A DNA stretch of 6,193 nucleotides from Holophagaceae bacterium UBA706 (GCA_002298155.1 DBME01000363.1:1-6193), one strand, 5' to 3'. Counted from the first letter of the stretch, positions 1 to 5,810 are shown. Notes: a model not told the origin generated them from the sequence alone. Made by a program: numbers and translations.

Positions 1-629
1 CCAGCAGTTCCCACACGGCGGGCGCCGTGCGCATCGGCGCCTTCGCCCGCAAGCTCCTGGGCGACGAGCCCTCCTCGGCCGTCATCGGGCTCCACGGGTC
101 CTTCGCCGCCACCGGCGAGGGGCACGGCACGCCCCTGGCGCTGCTGGCCGGCCTCCTGGGGCTGGATCCGGACGACGAGGGCATCCCCGCGGCGCGGGAG
201 ATCGCCCAGGAACGGGGCCTGGACTTCCGCTTCGAGACGATCGACCTGGGCGACGTGCATCCCAACACCGTGCTCCTGAGCCTGGACGCCGACGGCACCC
301 ACATGGAGCTCAAGGCCAGCTCCGTAGGGGGCGGGCGCATCCAGGTCTGGGACATCGACGGCTTCCAGGTGGACCTGGACGGCGTCTACCCCACCATCCT
401 CCTCGCCTACCCCGACCGGCCGGGGGCGGTGGCCATGGTGACCACCATCCTGTCCAACGCCGGCATGAACATCGCGACCCTCAAGGCCCACCGCGCCTCG
501 CGGGGCGGAGTCGCCCTCATGGCGGTGCAGCTGGACCAGACCCCCACCGCGGGCGTCCTGAACGCCCTGCGCCATCTCCCCCACATGGACCAGGTGCGCT
601 TCGTGCCGGGCCTCGGGTTCGGAGGATGA
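1..629 (+). CDS. sdaAB: L-serine dehydratase, iron-sulfur-dependent, beta subunit (5' partial)
   Basis: Regulatory/substrate-binding subunit of the two-chain, [4Fe-4S]-dependent L-serine ammonia-lyase (L-serine to pyruvate plus ammonia, cytosolic). The reading frame is already open at the left edge: codons from position 3 give SSSHTAGAVRIG, the end of the family's GPSSSHTAG motif. The GTG at 27 is therefore an internal valine and roughly 15-20 N-terminal codons lie outside the window (relatives are about 220 residues). A GHGT motif follows (His codon 123-125); the corresponding histidine has been proposed as a catalytic base in bacterial enzymes, which I recall rather than see. HPNT (codons from 258) matches the His/Asn pair of the allosteric substrate-binding domain. 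From about 390 to the end is an ACT domain (YPDRPGAVAMV, then NAGMNIATL). The stop codon TGA directly abuts the ATG of sdaAA, so the two chains are almost certainly co-translated. Identity is secure; only the N-terminus is missing. Confidence 0.95.
   Translation, partial: SSSHTAGAVRIGAFARKLLGDEPSSAVIGLHGSFAATGEGHGTPLALLAGLLGLDPDDEGIPAAREIAQERGLDFRFETIDLGDVHPNTVLLSLDADGTHMELKASSVGGGRIQVWDIDGFQVDLDGVYPTILLAYPDRPGAVAMVTTILSNAGMNIATLKAHRASRGGVALMAVQLDQTPTAGVLNALRHLPHMDQVRFVPGLGFGG
621..626 (+). promoter_or_regulatory. Ribosome binding site of sdaAA inside the sdaAB 3' end
   Basis: GGAGGA lies in the last codons of sdaAB, three bases before the sdaAA ATG at 630. Spacing is short but usable. Its position means a ribosome ending the beta subunit is already at the alpha-subunit start, which favours equal synthesis of the two chains. 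Confidence 0.6.
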
Positions 630-1514
630 ATGGCTGAAGCACCCGGAACCCTCGCCTTCTACCGAGCCGCCGCCCTGGCGCGCCAGGTCAGCCTCGCCCA
701 GGTCTTCCTGGACGAGGAGGCCGAACACAGCGGAAAGCGCCCGGAAGCGCTTGAGGCCTTGATGGTTGAACGCATGAACGTCATGCGCCAGGCCCAGGCC
801 CGCGGCCTGGCGAAGCCCCAGAATTCCCGCAGCGGCCTCATCCGGGGCGGTGCCCACCAGATGAACGCCTGGATCGCCCAGGGGGGCTCCCTCCTGGCGC
901 CGGCCTTTTCGCGCCTGGTGGCCTCGGCCATGTCCGTGGCGGAAGTGAACGCCTGCATGGGCCGCATCGTGGCCTCGCCCACCGCCGGGGCCTGCGGCGT
1001 CCTGCCCGCGGCCCTGTTCACGGTGGCCGCCGAGAAGGGCGCCGGGGAGGACGCGCTGGTGCGGGCCTTCTTCACCGCCGGGGGCGTGGGGCTGGTCATC
1101 GAGAAGCTCGCCTCCCTTTCGGGGGCCGAGGGGGGCTGCCAGGCCGAGGTGGGTTCGGCGTCCGCCATGGCCGCCGGGGGCCTCGTGGAGCTCATGGGAG
1201 GCACGCCCGACCAGGTGGACCACGCCGTGGCCTTCGCCATGGCCAACGTCATGGGCCTCATCTGCGACCCGGTCAAGGGCCTGGTGGAGATCCCCTGCGT
1301 CAAGCGCAACGCCATGGGGGCCGCCAACGCCGTGGCCTGCGCCGAGATGGCCCTGGCGGGGCTGGAAAGCGTCTTCACCGCCGACGCGGTCATCGAGACC
1401 ATGGGCCGCGTGGGGCGGCGGATACCTGAGGAATACCGCGAGACGGCCCGGGGAGGGCTTGCGGCGCTGCCTCTGCCCGAATGTGACTCTTGTCGCAACG
1501 GGCACTGCGGCTAG
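630..1514 (+). CDS. sdaAA: L-serine dehydratase, iron-sulfur-dependent, alpha subunit
   Basis: Catalytic subunit that carries the [4Fe-4S] cluster and dehydrates L-serine; partner of the upstream beta chain. It has 294 residues, close to the roughly 300 of Bacillus-type alpha subunits. Family blocks in order: NSRSGLIRGGAHQMN (65-79), SPTAGACGVLPA (116-127), AEGGCQAEVGSASA (166-179), GLICDPVKGLVEIPC (209-223) and RNAMGAANAV (226-235). C170, C212 and C223 are spaced 42 and 11 residues apart, the spacing I recall for the three cluster cysteines of the Legionella enzyme (343, 385, 396), so they are the likely cluster ligands. The C-terminus is rich in cysteine (C285, C288, C293, then a final Gly); in the Legionella enzyme a C-terminal cysteine closes onto the cluster. 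Start ATG 630 follows the sdaAB stop with no gap, and GGAGGA at 621-626 is the ribosome binding site. The enzyme should be oxygen-sensitive. Confidence 0.96.
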   Translation: MAEAPGTLAFYRAAALARQVSLAQVFLDEEAEHSGKRPEALEALMVERMNVMRQAQARGLAKPQNSRSGLIRGGAHQMNAWIAQGGSLLAPAFSRLVASAMSVAEVNACMGRIVASPTAGACGVLPAALFTVAAEKGAGEDALVRAFFTAGGVGLVIEKLASLSGAEGGCQAEVGSASAMAAGGLVELMGGTPDQVDHAVAFAMANVMGLICDPVKGLVEIPCVKRNAMGAANAVACAEMALAGLESVFTADAVIETMGRVGRRIPEEYRETARGGLAALPLPECDSCRNGHCG

Positions 1515-1520
1515 TAGGTT

Positions 1521-1541
1521 AGGATCAATTTTCATTGTCCT
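1521..1541 (+). promoter_or_regulatory. Imperfect inverted repeat / hairpin in the sdaAA-korD gap
   Basis: AGGA (1521-1524) and CAAT (1526-1529) pair with ATTG (1534-1537) and TCCT (1538-1541). This gives eight base pairs around a four-base loop, with T1525 as a single bulge. Two outer G-U pairs (1519-1520 with 1542-1543) could extend the RNA form. This is the most AT-rich patch in its neighbourhood. It sits 7 bases after the sdaAA stop and just before the G-run that serves as the weak korD ribosome binding site. There is no T-tract after it, so it is not a normal intrinsic terminator. It could be an operator over the korDABC promoter (TAGGAT at 1520-1525 overlaps it and resembles a -10 box), a leader hairpin tuning korD translation, or an RNA-processing site. 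Function is not shown by the sequence. Confidence 0.4.
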
Positions 1542-1554
1542 GGGGGGCACCTAC

Positions 1555-1818
1555 ATGAGCGATGACCAGCAAAGGAAAGGCCGTGGCACGGTATTCGTGA
1601 AGGAGGAAGTCTGCAAGGGCTGCTCCTACTGCATCGACTTCTGCCCGACCCACGCCCTCGAGTTCGCCCGGGAGTTCAACGCCAAGGGGTACCACTACCC
1701 CGTGCTGGGTCGCCCCGACGACTGCACCGGCTGCGACAACTGCGGCCTGTACTGCCCGGACTTCGCGATCTACGGTGCCCGCTGGAAGGACATCGACGAG
1801 AAGAAGAAGGCCAAGTAG
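1555..1818 (+). CDS. korD: 2-oxoacid:ferredoxin oxidoreductase delta subunit (2x[4Fe-4S] ferredoxin)
   Basis: Electron-transfer subunit of the Kor complex, carrying electrons from the catalytic beta subunit to external ferredoxin. At 87 residues it has two classic CxxCxxCxxxCP motifs: C20-C23-C26-C30 and C57-C60-C63-C67, each followed by proline, for two [4Fe-4S] clusters. The C-terminus is lysine-rich (DEKKKAK). I chose ATG 1555: the same frame stays open upstream to 1459, but that extension lies inside sdaAA and has no ferredoxin character. The ribosome binding site is weak, a run of six G at 1542-1547, seven bases before ATG. Its place immediately before korA, and the KorD-like size, argue for a dedicated subunit rather than a free ferredoxin. 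It stops 37 bases before korA. As first gene of the kor block, it lies directly after the inverted repeat at 1521-1541. Confidence 0.93.
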   Translation: MSDDQQRKGRGTVFVKEEVCKGCSYCIDFCPTHALEFAREFNAKGYHYPVLGRPDDCTGCDNCGLYCPDFAIYGARWKDIDEKKKAK

Positions 1819-1844
1819 ATCATTCCTGACGTCAAACCTGTCGC

Positions 1845-1849
1845 GGAGG
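1845..1849 (+). promoter_or_regulatory. Ribosome binding site that fixes a TTG start for korA
   Basis: GGAGG sits six bases before TTG 1856-1858, ideal spacing. No ATG or GTG is equally placed. The alternative upstream GTG at 1775 would give an arginine-rich 27-residue extension read from the end of korD in another frame, with no family character. The Shine-Dalgarno therefore decides the start. Confidence 0.75.
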
Positions 1850-1855
1850 CAGACC

Positions 1856-3016
1856 TTGCACGCTGATCCCAAAGGAGTCCTCACCGGCGTCCACTTCATC
1901 GACGGCGATCACGCCGCCTGTGAAGGCGCCCTGGCCGCGGGTTGCCGCTTCGTGGCCGGCTACCCCATCACCCCTTCCACCGAGATCGTGGAACGCTTCG
2001 CCCACCGCATCCCCAAGGTCGGCGGCGTGTTCATCCAGATGGAAGACGAGCTCGCCGCCAGCATCGCCATCCAGGGCGCGGTCTGGGGCGGCCAGAAGGT
2101 CATGAACGTCACCAGCGGCCCCGGCCTCTCCCTCATGATGGAGCACCTGGGCTACGCCTTCATCACCGAGACCCCCTGCGTGTGGATCGACGTGCAGCGC
2201 TGCGGCCCCTCCACGGGCATGCCCACCGGGCCCGCCCAGCACGACATGATGCAGGTCAAGTGGGGCTCCCACGGCGACTTCCAGATCATCGCCCTCTGCC
2301 CCAACTCCCCCCAGGAGTGCTTCGACTTCACCATCCGGGCCTTCAACATGGCCGAGACCTGGCGCGTGCCGGTCTTCCTGATGATGGACGAGGTGGTGGG
2401 CCACATGACCGAGCGCGTCGACATCCCCGAAGCCTCCGAGATCGAGGTGGTCGAGCGCAAGTGGACCAAGAAGAAGCCCGGTGAATACAAGGTCTACGAG
2501 ACCACCCCCGAGGATCCGGTCCCCGAGATGGTCAAGGCCGGCGACGGCTACCGCATCCACGTCACGGGCCTGACGCACAACGAGAAGGGCTACCCCGACA
2601 TGACCGTGCCCAACCAGGAGCGGATGCTGGGCCGGCTCATCGGCAAGATCACCCAGAACGCCCACAAGCTCGTGGACGTCAGGGAGGACGGGGTCGAGGG
2701 CGCCGACGTGGTCGTCGTCTCCTACGGCATCACCTCCCGCGTGGCCATGGCCGCGGTGGAGCAGGCCCGGGCCAAGGGCGCCAAGGTGGGCAGCGCCCGC
2801 CTCGTCATCGCCTGGCCCTTCCCGGCCGAGCGCATGAAGGAGATCGCCAGGACCGCCAAGGTCTTCGTGGTCCCCGAAATGAATATGGGTCAGATGGTGC
2901 AGGAAGTGGAAAGGGCCGTGGCGGGCGCCGCCAAGGTCGTCTCCGTGCCCCACGCCGGCGGCTCCGTGCACGAAGTGGACACGATTCTCAACGCGATCAT
3001 GGAGGCCGCCCGATGA
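1856..3016 (+). CDS. korA: 2-oxoacid (2-oxoglutarate):ferredoxin oxidoreductase alpha subunit
   Basis: Alpha subunit of the thiamine-diphosphate, iron-sulfur enzyme converting a 2-oxoacid plus CoA to acyl-CoA, CO2 and reduced ferredoxin. With the TTG start at 1856 it has 386 residues, normal for KorA. The N-terminal pyrimidine-binding domain shows GDHAACEGALAAGC (17-30), GYPITPSTEI (35-44), QMEDELAAS (61-69; E65 aligns with the cofactor-contacting Glu of pyruvate:ferredoxin oxidoreductase), TSGPGLSLMMEHLGYA (86-101) and STGMPT (119-124). The C-terminal domain begins near A283 (ADVVVVSYGITSR) and includes NMGQM (343-347). The region between (about 185-270) is polar and variable. No gamma domain is fused, which fits the separate korC. 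Its stop overlaps the korB start (ATGA, 3013-3016), so the catalytic chains are translationally coupled. 2-oxoglutarate is the best family guess; pyruvate or branched-chain 2-oxoacids remain possible. Confidence 0.93.
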   Translation: MHADPKGVLTGVHFIDGDHAACEGALAAGCRFVAGYPITPSTEIVERFAHRIPKVGGVFIQMEDELAASIAIQGAVWGGQKVMNVTSGPGLSLMMEHLGYAFITETPCVWIDVQRCGPSTGMPTGPAQHDMMQVKWGSHGDFQIIALCPNSPQECFDFTIRAFNMAETWRVPVFLMMDEVVGHMTERVDIPEASEIEVVERKWTKKKPGEYKVYETTPEDPVPEMVKAGDGYRIHVTGLTHNEKGYPDMTVPNQERMLGRLIGKITQNAHKLVDVREDGVEGADVVVVSYGITSRVAMAAVEQARAKGAKVGSARLVIAWPFPAERMKEIARTAKVFVVPEMNMGQMVQEVERAVAGAAKVVSVPHAGGSVHEVDTILNAIMEAAR

Positions 3017-3906
3017 GCCTGTTGATGGACCAGTCGGCTGAAGAGCTCGAATGCGGAATGGACAACCCGGTCCTGCCGTTCCTGCGCAAGGACCGCATTC
3101 CCCACATCTGGTGCCCCGGCTGCGGCATCGGCACCACCGTGAACAGCTTCTGCCGCGCCCTGGGCGACTCCGGCATGGACCTGGACAAGATCGCCATCGT
3201 CTCCGGCATCGGCTGCACGGGCCGCACCGCGGGCTATTTGAACCTGGACAGCTTCCACACCACCCACGGCCGGGCCATCCCCTTCGCCACCGGGCTCAAG
3301 CTGGCCAACCCCGACCTGAAGGTCGTGGTCTATTCCGGTGACGGCGATCTCACCGCCATCGGCGGCAACCACTTCATGCACGCCGCCCGGCGGAACATGG
3401 ACATCATGGTGGTCTGCATCAACAACTTCACCTACGGCATGACCGGCGGCCAGGTGGCCCCCACCACGCCCCTGGGCCCCACCCAGACGACCATGCCCTT
3501 CGGCAACTTCGAGAGCTCGTTCAACCTGCCCTTCCTGGCCGACGCCTGCGGCGCCGTCTACGTGGCCCGGTGGACGGTCTACCACGTGCGCCAGCTGGCC
3601 AAGGCCATGAAGGAGGGGCTCCAGAAGAAGGGCTTCGTCTTCATCGAGGCCATGGCCCCCTGCCCCACCCTCTACTCCCGCCGCAACCGCCTGGGCGACG
3701 GCGTGGACCAGGTGAAGTACTTCAAGGAGCGCTCCACCATCAAGAACGGCGTGGACACCAAGGATGTGGGCCTCACCTACCAGGGCGACATCGTCGTCGG
3801 CAAGTTCGTGGACCGCGACCGGCCCACCTGGATGGATTCCATGAACGACCACTTCGGCAAGGTGCTCGGCGACAAATACGAGACCTATGGAGCGCACCAT
3901 GGCTAA
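3013..3906 (+). CDS. korB: 2-oxoacid (2-oxoglutarate):ferredoxin oxidoreductase beta subunit
   Basis: Catalytic subunit that binds thiamine diphosphate and one [4Fe-4S] cluster. It has 297 residues. CPGCG (C34, C37), GIGC (C68) and APCPT (C217) supply the four cysteines expected to hold the cluster; the 34-residue interval between the first and third matches the archaeal enzyme as I recall it (12 and 46). The Mg-thiamine diphosphate motif runs from GDGD (109-112) to NN (137-138). Substrate-site blocks include HGRAIPFATGLK (85-96) and YGMTGGQVAPTTPLG (141-155). The N-terminus before CPGCG is about 20 residues longer than in minimal archaeal chains. ATG 3013 overlaps the korA stop by four bases and is preceded by GGAGG at 3001-3005 with a seven-base spacer, so the start is well supported. 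It must assemble with KorA, and KorC and KorD are encoded on either side. Confidence 0.95.
   Translation: MSLLMDQSAEELECGMDNPVLPFLRKDRIPHIWCPGCGIGTTVNSFCRALGDSGMDLDKIAIVSGIGCTGRTAGYLNLDSFHTTHGRAIPFATGLKLANPDLKVVVYSGDGDLTAIGGNHFMHAARRNMDIMVVCINNFTYGMTGGQVAPTTPLGPTQTTMPFGNFESSFNLPFLADACGAVYVARWTVYHVRQLAKAMKEGLQKKGFVFIEAMAPCPTLYSRRNRLGDGVDQVKYFKERSTIKNGVDTKDVGLTYQGDIVVGKFVDRDRPTWMDSMNDHFGKVLGDKYETYGAHHG
3889..3892 (+). promoter_or_regulatory. Ribosome binding site selecting the inner korC start
   Basis: GGAG ends six bases before ATG 3899. The competing in-frame ATG at 3887 has no comparable purine run at the right distance and would only add the four residues MERT before MAKTEIRVGG. The inner ATG also gives the tidier eight-base overlap with the korB stop. 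Confidence 0.6.
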
Positions 3907-4447
3907 GACTGAAATCCGCGTGGGGGGCCTGGGAGGCCAGGGCGTCATCCTCTGCGGCTCCATCATCGGCAAGGCCGCCGCCATCCACGGCGGCAAGCAC
4001 GCCACCCTCATCCAGGCCTTCGGCCCCGAGGCCCGCGGCAGCGCCTGCTCCGCCCAGGTGACCGTCTCCGACGACGTCATCGGCTATCCCTACGTCAAGA
4101 ACCCCGACATCCTCGTGCTCATGTCCCAGGACGCCTTCAACCAGTTCATCCCCCAGCTCAAGCCCGGCGGGATGGTCCTGTACGAGGCCGAGCTGGTCAA
4201 GCCCGACGGCAAACTCCCCGAAGGCGTGCGCGCCATGGGCGTGCCCGCCACCCGCTTCGCCGAGGAACTGGGCCGCCGCCTGGTGCTCAACATCGTCATG
4301 GTGGGGTTCTTCGCGGGCGTCACCGGCCTCCTGCCCTTCGAGGCGGTGGAAAAGGCCGTGCTGGATTCCGTCCCGCGCGGCACCGAGGAACTGAACCTCA
4401 AGGCCCTGAAGAAGGGCTACGATTTCGGCCGCGAACAGGCCGTCTAG
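3899..4447 (+). CDS. korC: 2-oxoacid (2-oxoglutarate):ferredoxin oxidoreductase gamma subunit
   Basis: Gamma subunit of the Kor complex, the domain that in fused enzymes joins the alpha chain and helps shape the CoA site. It has 182 residues from ATG 3899, typical of KorC. Diagnostic blocks are GGLGGQGVILCGSIIGKAA (9-27) and FGPEARGSACSAQVTVS (41-57), followed by IGYPYVKNPDILVLMSQDAF. The C-terminal part (FFAGVTGLLPFEAVEKAV, then RGTEELNLKALKKGYDFG) matches the usual family ending. It overlaps korB by eight bases (ATG 3899, korB stop at 3904-3906). An alternative start at 3887 would add MERT. Its TAG stop is immediately followed by the Shine-Dalgarno of the acetyltransferase gene, so the transcript very probably continues. 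No odd residues or breaks are seen. Confidence 0.95.
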   Translation: MAKTEIRVGGLGGQGVILCGSIIGKAAAIHGGKHATLIQAFGPEARGSACSAQVTVSDDVIGYPYVKNPDILVLMSQDAFNQFIPQLKPGGMVLYEAELVKPDGKLPEGVRAMGVPATRFAEELGRRLVLNIVMVGFFAGVTGLLPFEAVEKAVLDSVPRGTEELNLKALKKGYDFGREQAV

Positions 4448-4459
4448 GAGGACGCGACG

Positions 4460-5059
4460 ATGGGTCCTGAATCCTTCCCCCAGAACATCCACCTGCGGGA
4501 CGGCTCCTCCGCCACCCTGCTGCCCCTCAAGCCCGGCGACATGGATGCCCTGCAGGCTTTCTACCGCAACCTCCCCGAGGAGGAACGCCTGGTCCTCAAG
4601 GACGACGTGGCCTCCCCCCAGTGGGCGAAGAGCTTCCACCAGCGCCTGGAGACCGGCGAGGTCATCTCCCTCATCGCCATGGCCGGCGACCGGATCGTGG
4701 GCGAGGGCACCCTCTACCGCACCTTCCGCGGCTGGACGCGTCACGTGGGCGAGATCCGCATCTGCTGCCACCAGGACTACCGCCGCCGGGGCCTGGGCAC
4801 CTCCCTGGCCGCCAACCTCGTGAAGCTCGCCACCGACCTGGGCATCGAGAAGATCATCGTCCAGGTGGTCGCCAACCAGCTCGGGGCCCGCAAGGTCTTC
4901 GAGAAGCTGGGCTTCCACAAGGACGCCGTGCTGCCCCACCACGTGATGGACCTGGCCGGCACCAAGCGCGACCTCATCGTCATGGCCAACGATGTCTCCC
5001 AGATCTGGGCCGCCATGGAAGCCATCAACCAGGACACGCCCCTGCACATGGGCGACTGA
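4460..5059 (+). CDS. GNAT family N-acetyltransferase
   Basis: Acetyl-CoA-dependent acetyltransferase of 199 residues; the acceptor is unknown. The acetyl-CoA pyrophosphate loop is RRRGLGTSLA (108-117), preceded by the beta strand VGEIRICCHQDY (96-107) and followed by the helix LVKLATDLGIEKIIVQVV (120-137). ANQLGARKVFEKLGF (138-152) is the usual motif-B end of the fold. The N-terminal stretch LRDGSSATLLPLKPGDMDAL (12-31) and the tail VLPHHVMDLAGTKRDLIVM (157-175) resemble the GNAT domain found alone or attached to Pat-type protein lysine acetyltransferases, so a protein substrate is plausible but unproven. GGAGGA at 4447-4452 gives a good ribosome binding site seven bases before ATG 4460; its first G is the last base of the korC stop. 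Only 12 bases separate it from korC, which places it in the kor operon. Family certain, target not. Confidence 0.9.
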   Translation: MGPESFPQNIHLRDGSSATLLPLKPGDMDALQAFYRNLPEEERLVLKDDVASPQWAKSFHQRLETGEVISLIAMAGDRIVGEGTLYRTFRGWTRHVGEIRICCHQDYRRRGLGTSLAANLVKLATDLGIEKIIVQVVANQLGARKVFEKLGFHKDAVLPHHVMDLAGTKRDLIVMANDVSQIWAAMEAINQDTPLHMGD

Positions 5060-5072
5060 CAGTTCGTCCGCT

Positions 5073-5092
5073 CCTCCCGTTCGCCGGGAAGG
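5073..5092 (+). promoter_or_regulatory. Hairpin overlapping the ribosome binding site of the 5099 gene
   Basis: CCTCCCG (5073-5079) can pair with CGGG-A-AGG (5085-5092) around a five-base loop, with one unpaired A. The 3' arm is the Shine-Dalgarno GGGAAGG (5086-5092), six bases before ATG 5099. Folded RNA would hide it. No T-tract follows, so it is not an intrinsic terminator. In GC-rich DNA such pairing can be chance. Confidence 0.3.
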
Positions 5093-5098
5093 TGACCC

Positions 5099-5755
5099 AT
5101 GCCCACCCTGGCCCTACCCTTCGCCCTTGCCCTGCCGGCGTTCCTGGCTTGCCAGGCGCAGGGCCCGCCAGCGGTGACCTTCACCGCCCCCGCATCCTGG
5201 GAGGATCTGGGGACCACCGAACAGGACGGCGTCCTGACGACCAAGTACCGGGTGGCGCAGTACACCCTGGATGACGGGACCCGGATGGCGGCCATCGCCC
5301 GCATCGAGCGCCGCAGGGCGCCCGTGGGCCTGACCCTGGGGGATGCCGACCGGATCGCCGCGACCCGCCTGGGCAAGGCCGTCCTGGTGCTGGCCGGCGT
5401 GGACGGCGAAGCCTGGAAGACCTACCTGTTCCATAACCTGGAGAACGGCCAGCCGATGACCGTCTTCTACCGGATCGGCATCCGGGACGGCGTCCTGGTG
5501 GAGGCCCTCCTGAGCTACCCCCAGCTGGGCACGCGACTGGATTTCCTCCCCATGGTGCTGACCCTCTCCCCCACCGCCGTGAAGACGGCCATGGTGACCG
5601 GCATGCGCTGCTACCCGCCCCGCATCCAGGCCGAGGTGGATACCTTCAACGCGCTCTGCGCCTCGTTGAAGATCGGGGGCTCCAACACCTTCAAGGTCCG
5701 GTTCGAATTCGTCGCGCCGGATCCGGACCCCGTCCGCAGCTTCCCCTCCAACTGA
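5099..5755 (+). CDS. Probable exported protein of unknown function
   Basis: I do not recognise a named family. It has 218 residues. Residues 4-17 are almost entirely hydrophobic (alanine, leucine, phenylalanine, proline), then C18 and AQGPPA; this looks like a signal peptide, although the n-region has no Lys or Arg. FLAC at 15-18 is only a poor lipobox, so a lipoprotein is possible but weak, and ordinary signal-peptidase cleavage near 20-22 is the alternative. The mature part starts TFTAPASWEDLG, continues KYRVAQYTLDDG (49-60), and looks mainly beta-strand; APASW followed by RVAQY recalls small periplasmic proteins of PsbP/DcrB-like type, a weak resemblance. C176 and C190 (approximate) could form a disulfide. 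The start is well fixed: an in-frame TGA lies at 5093-5095 and GGGAAGG at 5086-5092 has good spacing. It begins 39 bases after the acetyltransferase gene and may share its transcript. Confidence 0.72.
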   Translation: MPTLALPFALALPAFLACQAQGPPAVTFTAPASWEDLGTTEQDGVLTTKYRVAQYTLDDGTRMAAIARIERRRAPVGLTLGDADRIAATRLGKAVLVLAGVDGEAWKTYLFHNLENGQPMTVFYRIGIRDGVLVEALLSYPQLGTRLDFLPMVLTLSPTAVKTAMVTGMRCYPPRIQAEVDTFNALCASLKIGGSNTFKVRFEFVAPDPDPVRSFPSN

Positions 5756-5797
5756 AAACCGAGGCAAGCAACTGAGCCTGGATGGTCTAGGATGTTC

Positions 5798-5810
5798 GGC
5801 GGGAGGCGCC
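5798..5810 (+). promoter_or_regulatory. Ribosome binding site of the 5814 gene, displayed in a small stem-loop
   Basis: The Shine-Dalgarno GGAGG (5802-5806) lies seven bases before ATG 5814 and supports that start. It is flanked by GGCG (5798-5801) and CGCC (5807-5810), which can pair into a four-base-pair stem with the Shine-Dalgarno as its loop. The binding-site role is well supported; the stem may be chance. Confidence 0.5.

Noticed and set aside
27..29. GTG as the start of sdaAB
   Set aside because: It is the valine inside the conserved SSSHTAGAVRIG stretch; the real start is upstream of the window.
659..1498. Minus-strand open frame (279 codons) opposite sdaAA
   Set aside because: The composition is arginine-, serine- and proline-rich shadow sequence, and the + strand carries a fully conserved SdaAA.
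1459..1554. N-terminal extension of the korD frame
   Set aside because: These 32 codons overlap the end of sdaAA and the intergenic inverted repeat and have no ferredoxin similarity; ATG 1555 gives a normal-sized KorD.
1832..2971. Long minus-strand open frame (379 codons) opposite korA
   Set aside because: It is a shadow of the GC-rich korA codons: the translation is dominated by Gly, His, Asp, Val and Ala with no family motif, while the + strand frame is unmistakably KorA.
2890..4080. Minus-strand open frame (396 codons) opposite korB and korC
   Set aside because: It spans the ends of three real genes on the other strand, is low in complexity and has no recognisable domain.
3773..5047. Minus-strand open frame (424 codons) opposite korC and the acetyltransferase
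   Set aside because: Same artefact of high third-position GC; it crosses real gene boundaries and shows no conserved motif.
5060..5098. Possible intrinsic terminator after the acetyltransferase gene
   Set aside because: A stem can form at 5073-5092 but no run of T follows, and the 3' arm is the next gene's ribosome binding site.
5749..5775. Two copies of CAACTGA exactly 20 bases apart
   Set aside because: The first copy overlaps the end and stop codon of the 5099 gene; seven bases is too short to support a binding-site pair without conservation.
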